The notes below the pieces were generated by a model, which saw only the letters and a list, made by a program, of their open reading frames with translations, had not been told where the DNA came from and did not search any database. Positions 26,111 to 35,628 of a stretch of 64,000 nucleotides of DNA are shown here, piece by piece. The position numbers and the translations under genes are program-made. The stretch spans positions 60,755-124,754 of the forward strand of contig NZ_NFJC01000004.1 of the NCBI RefSeq assembly GCF_002159665.1. Reading direction: 5' to 3'. Position 1 is the first letter of the stretch; every line of letters starts with the position of its first letter. The DNA is from Desulfovibrio sp. An276 (lineage in GTDB: Bacteria; Desulfobacterota; Desulfovibrionia; Desulfovibrionales; Desulfovibrionaceae).

Positions 26111-27301
26111 GTGACAAACTGTCAGCAACTGCGCCTGAAAAAAGGCGAGGAACGCCGCCTGAACATGGGACATCTGTGGGTCTTTTCCAACGAGGTGGAC
26201 GTAAAGGCCTCTCCACTTGCGGACCTTGAACCCGGAAGCGAGGTTGCGGTCACGGACTATCGCGGAAACATTCTTGGCTGCGCGACAGTCAATCCCCAAA
26301 GCCTTATCTGTGCGCGCCTGCATGCCCGAAGCCTGGTCCCCCTGGACGAGGAACTCATAGCAAAGCGCCTTGGCAATGCCCTTGCCTTGCGCGAGAGCCT
26401 TTTTGACAAGCCCTTCTACCGCCTTGTGCACGCCGAAGGGGACTTTCTGCCAGGCCTTGTGGTGGACCGCTTTGGCTCGCATTTCACGGTGCAGGTTACG
26501 ACACTTGCCATGGAAAAACGAAGGGACGCAGTCAAATCTGCCCTTGAAAGTATTTTTGCGCCCACATCCATACTCTGGGACAACACGGTTGCCCTGCGCG
26601 CTCTGGAGGGCCTTGAGCTTTTCCGCACAGAAGACGGCGCATGTCCCGAAACACTTGAAGTGCCGGAAAACGACTGCGTGTTTTCTGTCTTTATGAAGGA
26701 AGGACAAAAGACCGGCTGGTACTACGATCAAAGACCAAACAGGGCGCTCATGCAGCATTTTGCCAAAGGCAAGAGAGTTCTCGACGCCTTTTGCTACGCT
26801 GGCGGCTTTGGCGTCAACGCTGGCCTTGCCGGCGCAAGGGAAGTGGTCTTTTGCGACGCCTCGAAAAAGGCGCTTGCCATGGCCAAGGACAACCTGCACC
26901 GCAATGCGAAGGGGACTTCCTGCACCTGCCTTGAGGGGGACGCCTTCGAGACATTGAAGAGTCTGAAGGACAGGGGCGAGCGCTTCGACATCGTGAGCAT
27001 CGATCCGCCTGCCTTCATAAAGCGCAGGAAGGATCACAAGGAAGGTCTTACTGCCTACAGGCGCATCAACGCCCTTGCCCTCACACTTGTGGCTGACGGC
27101 GGTCTTTTCTTCACCTCTTCCTGCTCGCAGCTTCTTTGTGCAGACGAGCTCAAATCCTGCGCAAGCCACGCGGCTGCACGCCACGGCCTGCACTTGCGGC
27201 TCTTGCACCAGGGCTTTCAGGGTCCGGATCACCCCGTGCACTGCGCCATGCCCGAAACGGCCTACCTCAAATGCCTTGTCTACTCGTGCAATAAGCTCTA
27301 A
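26111..27301 (+). CDS. rlmI: 23S rRNA (cytosine-C5) methyltransferase, RlmI family
   Basis: A 396-residue SAM-dependent RNA methyltransferase, exactly the length of E. coli RlmI, which makes m5C1962 in 23S rRNA. A PUA domain at the N-terminus (GEERRLNMGHLWVFSNEV) is followed by the central EEHEE-like region. The Rossmann domain has motif I VLDAFCYAGGFGVNAGLAG, the catalytic-loop motif SIDPPAF, and the TSSCSQ cysteine segment. The start chosen is GTG at 26111 with AAGGA upstream; an ATG at 26063 inside the previous gene is the alternative. Confidence 0.88.
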   Translation: MTNCQQLRLKKGEERRLNMGHLWVFSNEVDVKASPLADLEPGSEVAVTDYRGNILGCATVNPQSLICARLHARSLVPLDEELIAKRLGNALALRESLFDKPFYRLVHAEGDFLPGLVVDRFGSHFTVQVTTLAMEKRRDAVKSALESIFAPTSILWDNTVALRALEGLELFRTEDGACPETLEVPENDCVFSVFMKEGQKTGWYYDQRPNRALMQHFAKGKRVLDAFCYAGGFGVNAGLAGAREVVFCDASKKALAMAKDNLHRNAKGTSCTCLEGDAFETLKSLKDRGERFDIVSIDPPAFIKRRKDHKEGLTAYRRINALALTLVADGGLFFTSSCSQLLCADELKSCASHAAARHGLHLRLLHQGFQGPDHPVHCAMPETAYLKCLVYSCNKL

Positions 27302-27362
27302 GCTAGTTCTTCCCTTTTCCCATCCCCCCCACATTTGGGGCAAACAATAAAGGATAGTCATC

Positions 27363-28547
27363 ATGCTACTGAACAAAGCACGCCTCCTCACGCCCGGCCC
27401 AACACCTCTTCCAGAACAGGTGCGCCTTGCCCTGGCAAAGGACGCGGTCCATCACCGCGAGCACGCCTTCTCGGATCTGCTTCTCAAGGTCGAGGAACAG
27501 CTCAAGGTCCTCTTTGGCACAAGCGAGCCCGTGCTGCCCCTGGCCTCGTCCGGAACAGGCGCCATGACTGCAGCCGTGGACAGCCTCTTTGCCCCCGGCG
27601 ACAAGGTCATTGTCATCAATGCCGGCAAATTCGGCGAGAGATGGAGCATGATTGCCAGGGCCCGTGGCCTGCAGGTGGTGGAGCTTTGCTACGAGTGGGG
27701 CCTTGCGGCCAATCCCGAGGACATCGAGGCCTGCCTTGAGGAAAACAGGGACGCACGCGGACTCTTTGTCCAGCTTTCCGAAACATCGACGGGTGTTTTG
27801 CACCCTGTGAAGGACATAGCCGCAAAGCTCAAGAACACAGGCGTCATGCTCATTGTGGACGGCATAAGCGGCGTTGGCATCTGCCCCTGCCCCATGGACG
27901 AATGGGGCATAGACTGCCTTGTCACAGGCTCCCAGAAGGGTCTCATGCTGCCTCCGGGGCTTGCCTTCATAGCCCTCTCCGAAAGGGCCTGGAAGGCAGC
28001 GGAAAAAACCAGGGGCTCCTTCTACTTCAATCTGCCCAAGGAAAGGGCCAATCTTGCCAAGGGCCAGACCAATTTCACAACCCCGGTCAACCTCATCCAG
28101 GGCCTTGACGCGGCCATGGATTTGCTCCTTGGCGAGGGCCTCGACACCCTCTACCGCAAGCAGTGGGCGCTCACAATGCTCTGCCGCAGAAGCATACAGG
28201 CCATGGGCCTTATCCCCTATGCCAGACGCAACTACACCTGGGGCCTTACCTCGGTGCTTTTGCCGGACGCTGTCTCCGGAGCACGCGTACAGGCTGACTG
28301 TACGCAAAACTGGGGCATTACCATTTCCGGAGGCCAGGACACCCTCAAGGGACGCATTGTGCGCGTGGCTCACATGGGCTGGATCGACTGGTCGGATGTT
28401 GTGGCAGCTCTCTACGCCCTAAACAGATCCATCATCGACAACGGAGGCTTTTGCGGCTCCCACGATTTCCTGGAACAGGGCCTTGCGAGCTACAGGGCTG
28501 CCCTCGAGGGCGAGCCGGGTGTCGAGCCTGTGCTCGTGCACAACTAA
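27363..28547 (+). CDS. Class V PLP aminotransferase (alanine-glyoxylate/serine-pyruvate type)
   Basis: A 394-residue cytosolic PLP enzyme of fold type I. It begins LLTPGPTPLPEQV, the substrate-loop signature of the SPT/AGT group. ASSGTGAMTAAVDSL binds the cofactor phosphate. LIVDGISGVG holds the PLP aspartate, and VTGSQKGLMLPPGLAF the Schiff-base lysine. Such enzymes in anaerobes act on alanine, serine or aspartate with glyoxylate or pyruvate. The exact substrate pair cannot be assigned. Confidence 0.88.
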   Translation: MLLNKARLLTPGPTPLPEQVRLALAKDAVHHREHAFSDLLLKVEEQLKVLFGTSEPVLPLASSGTGAMTAAVDSLFAPGDKVIVINAGKFGERWSMIARARGLQVVELCYEWGLAANPEDIEACLEENRDARGLFVQLSETSTGVLHPVKDIAAKLKNTGVMLIVDGISGVGICPCPMDEWGIDCLVTGSQKGLMLPPGLAFIALSERAWKAAEKTRGSFYFNLPKERANLAKGQTNFTTPVNLIQGLDAAMDLLLGEGLDTLYRKQWALTMLCRRSIQAMGLIPYARRNYTWGLTSVLLPDAVSGARVQADCTQNWGITISGGQDTLKGRIVRVAHMGWIDWSDVVAALYALNRSIIDNGGFCGSHDFLEQGLASYRAALEGEPGVEPVLVHN

Positions 28548-28605
28548 AGGCACTGGCAGGCAAAAAGGCCACAAGTATCCACGGTACGCAAGAAACAAGC
28601 GAGGC

Positions 28606-28633
28606 GGCGCGAAGGTCCAAGGGCCTTCGCGCC
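28606..28633 (+). other. Hairpin immediately upstream of the DUF1844 start
   Basis: GGCGCGAAGG pairs perfectly with CCTTCGCGCC across an eight-base loop, ending nine bases before the ATG. It could shield the ribosome site of the small gene or stabilise the upstream mRNA; there is no T tract, so it is not a standard terminator. Confidence 0.5.
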
Positions 28634-28642
28634 GAAAAATCC

Positions 28643-28984
28643 ATGAGCGAGAGCAGCACAAACAAGGATTGCGCCACAAAGGCGCAGGACACGGACAAGG
28701 CAGCAGAAAAAAACAGCTGCCAGCTTCCGGAAATCACCTTCTCGACCTTCATTCTCTCCCTTGCCTCCTCCACCCTAGTCCAGTTGGGCGAGGTGCCCAA
28801 TCCGGTGAGCGGCGTCATAGAGCCCAACCCGGAACTGGCAAAACACGCCATAGACACGCTGGCCATGCTTGAGGAGAAAACACGCAAGGGCCTTGACGAA
28901 AACGAAAAACAGATGTTGCACAGTCTTTTGTACGAGCTCAAGATGAAGTACGTCTGCCTGTGCGACAAGCTCAATAACGCCTGA
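28643..28984 (+). CDS. DUF1844 domain protein
   Basis: A 113-residue protein. After a polar ~28-residue start it carries the DUF1844 core: FSTFILSLASSTLVQLGEVPNP, AKHAIDTLAMLEEKT and LLYELKMKYV. Members are small, conserved across deltaproteobacteria and other phyla, and have no established function. No strong ribosome site is visible; a hairpin lies directly upstream. It precedes argC by 96 bases. Confidence 0.85.
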   Translation: MSESSTNKDCATKAQDTDKAAEKNSCQLPEITFSTFILSLASSTLVQLGEVPNPVSGVIEPNPELAKHAIDTLAMLEEKTRKGLDENEKQMLHSLLYELKMKYVCLCDKLNNA

Positions 28985-29080
28985 TCCCCCGAAGGGGGCC
29001 CTTCCTCCTCAGTCAAAAGACCTCCCTTCGGATCCACGCAATTCCGGATCCAGACAGACAAATTTCAGGATAGAAAAATT

Positions 29081-30133
29081 ATGGACAAGATTCGCGCTGG
29101 CCTTGTGGGCATTACCGGCTACACAGGCATGGAACTGGCAAGACTTCTGGCTACGCACCCCTCCATGAAGCTCACCATGGGCTGCTCCAGATCCGAGGCC
29201 GGACGACGCCTTGGGGAATTCTATCCCTTCCTCGAGGGCCTGCCGGGAGCGGACATTGTCATCAGCGTCTATTCGCCAAAGGCTGTTGCCGAGAACTGCG
29301 ACATAGCCTTTCTGGCTGTGCCCCACGGCAAGGCCATGGTCATGGCAAGGGAACTTCTCGAGGAAGGCGTGCGCGTGGTGGATCTGTCCGCGGACTTCCG
29401 CATACACGACGCTGACGTCTACGAGGCCTGGTACAAGGTCGCTCATACTGAAAAGCACCTTCTGCCCGAGGCCGTCTTTGGCCTTCCGGAATTCTACGCG
29501 GACAAGGTCGCAAAGGCCCGCCTTGTGGCAAACCCCGGCTGCTACCCCACATCCATCATCCTGGGACTCGCACCGGCACTCAGAAACGGCCTTGTGAGCA
29601 GCGAGGACATTGTCATCGACTCCAAGTCCGGCACCTCGGGCGCAGGACGCAAGGCTGTCACCACAAGCCTCTATTGCGAGGTGACGGACAGCTTCAAGGC
29701 CTATGGCCTTGGCAAGCACAGGCACACCCCGGAAATCGAGCAGGAGCTCTCCCTGCTTGCAGGAAAGCCCGTGACAGTGTCCTTCAACCCCCACCTTGTG
29801 CCCATGAACAGGGGCATACTCTCCACCATCTACACAAAGCTTGCCACAGACAAAAACCTGGACGAAATCTGGCAGGTGTACAAGGACTTCTACAAGGACT
29901 GCCCCTTTGTGCGCGTCCTTGCCAAGGGAAGCCTTCCCGAGACCCGATTTGTGCGCGGAAGCCTTTTCTGCGACATGGGCCTTGTGCTCGATCCGAGGAC
30001 AAAGCGCCTCATCATAGTCTCCGCCATTGACAACATCTGCCGCGGCGCTTCCGGCCAGGCCCTTGCCAACGCCAACATCATGTGCGGGCTGCCCATGGCC
30101 GAAGGCCTGGGACAGGCCCCCCTCCTGCCTTAA
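29081..30133 (+). CDS. argC: N-acetyl-gamma-glutamyl-phosphate reductase
   Basis: A 350-residue enzyme for the third step of arginine synthesis, reducing N-acetylglutamyl phosphate to the semialdehyde with NADPH. The Rossmann start is VGITGYTGMELARLL. The catalytic cysteine lies in VANPGCYPTS, and KHRHTPEIEQEL and FNPHLVPMNRGI are signature segments. No other arg genes adjoin. It runs 12 bases ahead of hypD. Confidence 0.97.
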   Translation: MDKIRAGLVGITGYTGMELARLLATHPSMKLTMGCSRSEAGRRLGEFYPFLEGLPGADIVISVYSPKAVAENCDIAFLAVPHGKAMVMARELLEEGVRVVDLSADFRIHDADVYEAWYKVAHTEKHLLPEAVFGLPEFYADKVAKARLVANPGCYPTSIILGLAPALRNGLVSSEDIVIDSKSGTSGAGRKAVTTSLYCEVTDSFKAYGLGKHRHTPEIEQELSLLAGKPVTVSFNPHLVPMNRGILSTIYTKLATDKNLDEIWQVYKDFYKDCPFVRVLAKGSLPETRFVRGSLFCDMGLVLDPRTKRLIIVSAIDNICRGASGQALANANIMCGLPMAEGLGQAPLLP

Positions 30134-30145
30134 AGGAGAGAAGTC

Positions 30146-31282
30146 ATGTGTGCACAGACAAGCAGAGGGGAAGAGGAAAACATTTTAGCAGAAGAGGGCA
30201 TTTTGCGGGACAAAAAGCTCTGCCAGGCCCTTTTGCGGCGCCTTGAAAAGGCTCTTTCAAACATCGAGGGCGGGCAGATGCGCTTTATGGAAGTGTGCGG
30301 AACCCACACAGTCTCCATCTTCCAGTCCGGCCTGCGCTCCCTTTTGCCAAAAGGCATAACCCATCTCTCGGGCCCTGGCTGTCCGGTCTGCGTGACCCAC
30401 GACGCGGAGGTCGCGGCCTTCCTCAAGATGGCCCAAAATCCCGATGTCTGTCTGTGCACCTTTGGCGATCTCATTCGCGTGCCTGGACCAAACGGCAGAT
30501 CCTTAAAACACGCCATGGCCGAGGGCGCCAAAATACACATTGTGTACTCCCCCCTGGACTCCCTTGCCATTGCGGAACAAAACCCGGACAAGACTGTGGT
30601 CTTTCTGGGCATAGGCTTCGAGACCACTGCACCCACGGTGGCAGGCACAATGCTTACGGCAAGAGCCAAAAACCTCAAAAACTTCTGTGTCTTTTCCCTG
30701 CACAAGCTTGTGCCGCCTGCCCTGGAACTTCTCCTGCAGGATACGGACAACAATATCGACGCCTTTCTTTTGCCCGGACACGTGTGCATGGTCACAGGCC
30801 TTGAGCCCTACCGCTTCCTTGAGGAAAAGTGGAAGGTACCTTCCTGCGTGTCCGGCTTCGAGCCAGCGGACATCCTCCTTGCCCTCTGCCTTCTGGCCGA
30901 GGATCTTGCAGAGAAAAAGGCCAGGGTGCGCAATGCCTACGAGCGCGCAGTACCAAAAGATGGCAACCCCAGGGCACAGGAACTTGTGGCCACTGTGTTC
31001 GAACCCTGCGACGCACTCTGGCGCGGCATTGGCAAAATCCCCCAAAGTGGCCTGAAGGTCAGACAGGAATATGCGGACATGGACGCCAGGCTGCGCCTTG
31101 GTATTGATCTTGAGGAAACAAGGCCCATACCCGGCTGCCGCTGCGGCGAGGTTTTGCGTGGCCGCATTTCCCCCAGGGACTGCCCGCTCTTTGGCAAGGT
31201 CTGTACACCGCTTGAGCCCGTGGGCCCCTGCATGGTCTCGACCGAGGGCAGCTGCGCTGCCTACTACAAGTATTCCTGCTAG
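30146..31282 (+). CDS. hypD: [NiFe]-hydrogenase maturation protein HypD
   Basis: A 378-residue Fe-S scaffold that, with HypC, carries the Fe(CN)2CO unit for [NiFe]-hydrogenases. Signature motifs are all present: VCGTHT, SGPGCPVCVTH, FGIGFETTAPT-type text (LGIGFETTAPT) and the C-terminal cysteines that hold the [4Fe-4S] cluster (PGCRCGEVL, CPLFGKVCTP, GSCAAYY). AAGGAGAG precedes the ATG. The other hyp genes are not in the window, so the maturation set is split. Confidence 0.97.
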   Translation: MCAQTSRGEEENILAEEGILRDKKLCQALLRRLEKALSNIEGGQMRFMEVCGTHTVSIFQSGLRSLLPKGITHLSGPGCPVCVTHDAEVAAFLKMAQNPDVCLCTFGDLIRVPGPNGRSLKHAMAEGAKIHIVYSPLDSLAIAEQNPDKTVVFLGIGFETTAPTVAGTMLTARAKNLKNFCVFSLHKLVPPALELLLQDTDNNIDAFLLPGHVCMVTGLEPYRFLEEKWKVPSCVSGFEPADILLALCLLAEDLAEKKARVRNAYERAVPKDGNPRAQELVATVFEPCDALWRGIGKIPQSGLKVRQEYADMDARLRLGIDLEETRPIPGCRCGEVLRGRISPRDCPLFGKVCTPLEPVGPCMVSTEGSCAAYYKYSC

Positions 31283-31302
31283 CCGCAAGGATTGGGCCGT
31301 CC

Positions 31303-31797
31303 ATGAACATCCCCACACTTGAGCAAATCCGCGCCATGGAAGAAAAAATCGCTGCTCTTAGTACCCCCATGCAGGCAAGCATTGTGGGGACACTTGGCAT
31401 CACATTTCTTCCTGCAGAACTTGAAGGAGCAGACGCAAACCTTGTCGTCAGGGCCACCATGCCCTGCGACGAGCGCACCTGCCAGCCCTTTGGCTATTTG
31501 AGCGGCGGAGCCTCCCTGGCCCTTGCCGAAACCCTTGCGGGCTACGGCTCCATGCTTTTGCTTGCAATGGGCGAGCGCCCTGTTGGCGCAACCGTGAGCG
31601 CAAACCACGTCTCGGCTCTCAAAAGGGGCAAGATGGCCCAGGGTGTCGCAACCCTTTTGCATCTCGGGCGCACAACCCATGTCTGGAACGTGGACATCGT
31701 GGACGCCGAAGACGGCCGCCTTGTGTCCACAGCCCGTGTTCTCAACCACATACTCCCAGGGGAAGAGCCCAAAACCTTCCCTGTACGCGCATCCTGA
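31303..31797 (+). CDS. menI: Hotdog thioesterase, probable DHNA-CoA hydrolase
   Basis: A 164-residue hotdog protein. PFGYLSGGASLALAETLAGYGS is close to the YdiI/MenI active-site helix, with the glutamate in place and 'LSGG' where E. coli has 'LHGG'. GATVSANHVSALKRG follows. MenI hydrolyses 1,4-dihydroxy-2-naphthoyl-CoA to DHNA. Its position, five bases before menF and at the head of the cluster, supports this over a general PaaI role. Confidence 0.8.
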   Translation: MNIPTLEQIRAMEEKIAALSTPMQASIVGTLGITFLPAELEGADANLVVRATMPCDERTCQPFGYLSGGASLALAETLAGYGSMLLLAMGERPVGATVSANHVSALKRGKMAQGVATLLHLGRTTHVWNVDIVDAEDGRLVSTARVLNHILPGEEPKTFPVRAS

Positions 31798-31802
31798 TAT
31801 CC

Positions 31803-32987
31803 ATGCCTTCTCTTGTCCCCCACTTTCGCTCCAAAGAGCCCGTTTCCCCGCTGCCGGACGTCCGCTCCCTGCAGGAGCTGCTCCTGCCGGTTGATACCCT
31901 GCTTCGCTCCGATGTTTCCCTGGCCCTTGTGCGCTATCCCGGCTGCGAGCCGTATGTGTGCATGCAGCGCGACGGCAGGGACACGCTCTGCCAGCGCTTG
32001 AGCGGGCTTTTTGGCACGGGCTTTGTGCTCTGTCCCTTTGCCGAGGGCGAGGGCCATCCCGTAGTGCTTGTGCGCGCGGACGTGACAGCCTGCGGCTGGG
32101 AAGACATTGGAAGACTCTTGCAAAAAATGGTGCGCGAGCTGCACTTGAGCCACGCGACCCTGCCGCAGTCCATGTCCGTGCCCACCTTTGCAGATTTGAA
32201 GGCAAGGCTTTTCGAATCAAGGCCGGACTCGGGCTACGAGGGGGCCTTGAGCGTCTTCTTGCACGATTTGCAGGAAGGCAGATTCGACAAACTCGTGCTT
32301 TCAAGGGCCCAAAACTTTCCTGGTGCCCACTCGGCTGCGCGCATCTTTGCGCGTGCCTGCCACGCCTACCCCAATGCACTCGTCACCCTCTCCCACACGC
32401 GCTCCGGCACCTGGATTGGGGCAAGCCCGGAAATCCTCTTGCAGGGCGAAAAGGATCAGTGGACGACCATGGCCCTGGCAGGCACAAGGCCCAGGGGAAG
32501 TGCGACTCCCTGGGACGAGAAAAACCGCAGGGAACAGGCCTGGGTTGCGCGCTATATCCGCGACTCTCTTGCCCCTTTGTGCGCACGCATCAGGGAAGAG
32601 GGACCGTTTACTGCCGAGGCTGGGCAGGTGGAGCATCTGCGCACGGACTTCTTTTTGGAAAAGGCACAAGGGGTAAGCTTTCGCGATCTGGCCCTTGCCC
32701 TGCACCCGACACCTGCAGTCTGCGGTCTGCCCAAGAAGGAGGCCATGGAGCGCATTCTCTCGACCGAAAGTCTCGACAGGCGCTACTATTCGGGCTTCAT
32801 AGGCCTCATGCAGGAGGACGCAGCCTCCTTCTACGTGAACCTGCGCTGCCTGAAACTCCATGCCGGAGGCGTGCGCCTCTACGCTGGGGGCGGCATTCTT
32901 GCGCAGTCGAAGCTTGAAAGCGAGTGGAAGGAAACCTGCCACAAGATGTGTACCATGCTGGCCCTGATCGGGCGCGACGAGGCATAG
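31803..32987 (+). CDS. menF: Isochorismate synthase
   Basis: A 394-residue chorismate-utilising enzyme converting chorismate to isochorismate, the first committed step to menaquinone. The C-terminal domain shows FDKLVLSRAQ, GTWIGASPEIL, ALAGTRPRG, LHPTPAVCGLPKKEA and SGFIGLMQEDAASFYVNLRC in family order. The N-terminal ~140 residues are divergent. The start follows the menI stop by five bases with no clear ribosome site, so translation is likely coupled. EntC or salicylate-type isochorismate synthases are less likely given the neighbours. Confidence 0.92.
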   Translation: MPSLVPHFRSKEPVSPLPDVRSLQELLLPVDTLLRSDVSLALVRYPGCEPYVCMQRDGRDTLCQRLSGLFGTGFVLCPFAEGEGHPVVLVRADVTACGWEDIGRLLQKMVRELHLSHATLPQSMSVPTFADLKARLFESRPDSGYEGALSVFLHDLQEGRFDKLVLSRAQNFPGAHSAARIFARACHAYPNALVTLSHTRSGTWIGASPEILLQGEKDQWTTMALAGTRPRGSATPWDEKNRREQAWVARYIRDSLAPLCARIREEGPFTAEAGQVEHLRTDFFLEKAQGVSFRDLALALHPTPAVCGLPKKEAMERILSTESLDRRYYSGFIGLMQEDAASFYVNLRCLKLHAGGVRLYAGGGILAQSKLESEWKETCHKMCTMLALIGRDEA

Positions 32988-33001
32988 GGAGGAATCGAGT
33001 C

Positions 33002-34672
33002 ATGTATTCGGAAAACAAATCCGTCCTGCAGCTTGTTTCCCTGCTTGTTGCCCACAGGGTGCGCAGGGCCATTGTCTGCGCGGGATCAAGAAGCTCGCCC
33101 ATTGCCCAGAGCCTTGCGGCCTGCCCGGACATTGAAACCTTCCCTTGCGTTGACGAGCGAAGCGCAGCCTTCGAGGCCCTTGGCATCATGCAAGTCACGG
33201 GCGAGCCGGTTGCCATGTGCGTGACCTCCGGATCTGCCCTCATGGACGCAAGTCCTGCTGTGGCAGAGGCATACTACCAGGAACTCCCCCTCATCCTCAT
33301 CTCTGCCGACAGACCCATGGCCTGGATAGACCAGAAGGACGGACAGACCATGCGCCAGGCAAACGCCCTTGAGCACGTGGTGCGCTGCGAAGTGAATCTG
33401 CCAAGTCAGGATGGCCCCGAAGAGGACTGGCACAGAAACCGCCTCATAAACGAGGCTCTTTTGAAGGCTACGGGACCTGTGCCCGGCCCTGTGCACATCA
33501 ATGTGCCCCTGGCAGAACCCCTCTTTGGCTTTGGGGCCACAGAGCTTCCCCTGGAGCGCAGCGTGCGCGTGGTTCGCCCAGCAGGATTTGCCCTGCCAGA
33601 CGAGCTTGCAGGAAAGTGGCAGGAATCACGCCGCGTGCTCATTGTCTGCGGGCAGATGCGGCCGGACACCCTGGACACAAAAGCCCTTGCAAAACTTTCC
33701 GGCAAGACAGTGCTCGTCATGGAGCATCTTGCAAACCTTGACGATCTGTCAGCCTCCATCGACTGTGCAGACAGGGCGGATCTCGCGATCCTTGAAGGGG
33801 GGGAGAAGCTGCAAACCTTCAGGCCGGACCTTGTCATAAGCCTTGGCGGGCACATCGTCTCCAAGAGGTTCAAGAAATACCTGCGCTCCTGTCCGAATCT
33901 CGTCCACTGGCTTGTCAGCTCCAACGCAGAGCTCACGGATACCTATACTCATCTTGAGACCGTCCTTGCCACTGAGCCAAACGATTTTGTCAAGGTTCTG
34001 GCTGACCTTCCCCTAGGCGCGACGGACAGGGATTTCATACACTTCTGGACTATGGAATCCAGAAAAATCCGCACAAAACTCAAGAGTAGCCCAGGGGATT
34101 TTGCGGACGTGCATCTGGTCGGAACATTCCTGCGCAACATGCCCGAAAATGCCTGCCTGCACCTTGCCAACAGCTCCGTGGTGCGCCACGCCCAGTACTG
34201 GGAGCTTCCACGGGGAACACGGGTTTTTTGCAACCGCGGCATCAACGGCATAGACGGCTCCCTTTCCGCTGCCCTTGGCAATGCCGAAGCCCTTGAAGCA
34301 TATGGCACAGATGTCTATTGCCTCATTGGGGATTTGAGCTTTTTCTACGACCAGAATGCCCTCTGGCGGACAAGGCTTCCCAAGAATCTGCACGTCTTGC
34401 TTTTTAACAACAAGGAAGGCAATATCTTCCGTACTCTGGATGGTCTTGCCTCGCCCTATCTGCGCAGCCACATAGCAGGCGCAAACAATCTGCGAGCCAA
34501 GGACATGTGCAGGGGATTTGGGCTGCACTATGCGTGTGCCGAAAACATGGATGCCTTCAAGCGCATCCTGCCCGATTTTATCAAGGGCCCGGCACCAACC
34601 CTTCTGGAGGTTGTTACCGATCCCGTACGGGACGCCCAAGCCTGCAAGGAGCTCAATGCCTCTCTTCTCTGA
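33002..34672 (+). CDS. menD: SEPHCHC synthase
   Basis: A 556-residue thiamine-diphosphate enzyme that adds succinate semialdehyde (from 2-oxoglutarate) to isochorismate. The N-terminal Pyr domain has [16 protein letters not shown]. The central domain has LVMEHLAN and similar. The PP domain has [17 protein letters not shown] and [16 protein letters not shown], the GDxSFxxDxN ThDP/Mg site. GGAGGA lies nine bases before the ATG. It follows menF by 14 bases. Confidence 0.96.
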   Translation: MYSENKSVLQLVSLLVAHRVRRAIVCAGSRSSPIAQSLAACPDIETFPCVDERSAAFEALGIMQVTGEPVAMCVTSGSALMDASPAVAEAYYQELPLILISADRPMAWIDQKDGQTMRQANALEHVVRCEVNLPSQDGPEEDWHRNRLINEALLKATGPVPGPVHINVPLAEPLFGFGATELPLERSVRVVRPAGFALPDELAGKWQESRRVLIVCGQMRPDTLDTKALAKLSGKTVLVMEHLANLDDLSASIDCADRADLAILEGGEKLQTFRPDLVISLGGHIVSKRFKKYLRSCPNLVHWLVSSNAELTDTYTHLETVLATEPNDFVKVLADLPLGATDRDFIHFWTMESRKIRTKLKSSPGDFADVHLVGTFLRNMPENACLHLANSSVVRHAQYWELPRGTRVFCNRGINGIDGSLSAALGNAEALEAYGTDVYCLIGDLSFFYDQNALWRTRLPKNLHVLLFNNKEGNIFRTLDGLASPYLRSHIAGANNLRAKDMCRGFGLHYACAENMDAFKRILPDFIKGPAPTLLEVVTDPVRDAQACKELNASLL

Positions 34673-34770
34673 TCCCAAGGGCAATTTCTGTCCATGCAGG
34701 AAAATCAACGCAGGGAGAACCATTGCAGAAAGATTGCAGGGGTTCCCGTTTTTTCACAGGAGTTTTCTCA

Positions 34771-35592
34771 ATGGCTGTCCGGGAATGGAAAACCATCAAG
34801 GAATACGAAGAAATCTTGTTCGACTACTATGAGGGCATAGCGCGCATCACCATCAACAGGCCCAGATACCGCAATGCCTTCACGCCCGAGACCACCAAGG
34901 AGATGTCCGAGGCCTTTGCCATCTGCAGGGAGGATCCGGACATCAACGTCGTTGTCCTCACTGGCGCAGGAGACAAGGCCTTTTGCAGCGGTGGCGACAT
35001 GCACGTGAAGGACAGGGGCGGCTACCGCGGCAAGGACGGGGTCAAGCGCCTCAACATCCTGGACGTGCAAAAGCAGATTCGCTCCATTCCAAAGCCTGTC
35101 ATAGCCATGGTCAATGGCTACGCCATTGGCGGAGGACACGTGCTCCATGTCATGTGCGACCTTTCCATAGCCTCGGAAAACGCCATCTTCGGTCAGACAG
35201 GCCCCCATGTGGGCAGCTTCGACGCGGGCTTTGGCGCAAGCTACCTTGCGCGCATCGTAGGCCAGAAAAAGGCCAGGGAAATCTGGTTTCTGTGCAGGCA
35301 GTACACAGCCCCGGAAGCCCTGGACATGGGCCTTGTGAACAAGGTCGTGCCCTTTGACCAACTGGAAGACGAGGTGGTTGCCTGGGCCATGCGCATGATG
35401 GAGATGAGCCCTATGGCGCTGCGCATGATCAAGGTAGGCCTCAACGCAGAGCTGGACGGTCAGGCGGGCATACAGGAGCTTGCCGGCGACGCAACCCTTC
35501 TCTACTACCTTACGGACGAGGCTCAGGAAGGCGGCAAGGCCTTCCTCGAAAAGCGCAAGCCCAACTTCAAGGACTACCCGAAATTTCCGTGA
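34771..35592 (+). CDS. menB: 1,4-dihydroxy-2-naphthoyl-CoA synthase
   Basis: A 273-residue crotonase-fold enzyme closing the naphthoquinone ring from o-succinylbenzoyl-Co[51 protein letters not shown] (oxyanion hole) and [20 protein letters not shown] are MenB-specific. The GG-rich loop shows the type that uses bicarbonate or an acidic residue. GGAG sits eight bases before the ATG. Ninety-eight bases separate it from menD, with a possible hairpin (34711-34757). Confidence 0.96.
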   Translation: MAVREWKTIKEYEEILFDYYEGIARITINRPRYRNAFTPETTKEMSEAFAICREDPDINVVVLTGAGDKAFCSGGDMHVKDRGGYRGKDGVKRLNILDVQKQIRSIPKPVIAMVNGYAIGGGHVLHVMCDLSIASENAIFGQTGPHVGSFDAGFGASYLARIVGQKKAREIWFLCRQYTAPEALDMGLVNKVVPFDQLEDEVVAWAMRMMEMSPMALRMIKVGLNAELDGQAGIQELAGDATLLYYLTDEAQEGGKAFLEKRKPNFKDYPKFP

Positions 35593-35628
35593 TTTGGGAG
35601 AGCCCCAGGGGGCTTTCAAGGAGTGAAC

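Noticed and set aside
34711..34757. Transcription terminator or attenuator between menD and menB
   Set aside because: GGG(AG)AACC/GGTTCCC with a following GTTTTTTC is suggestive, but the stem is short and bulged and menB clearly belongs to the cluster, so it is only noted as a possible weak attenuator.
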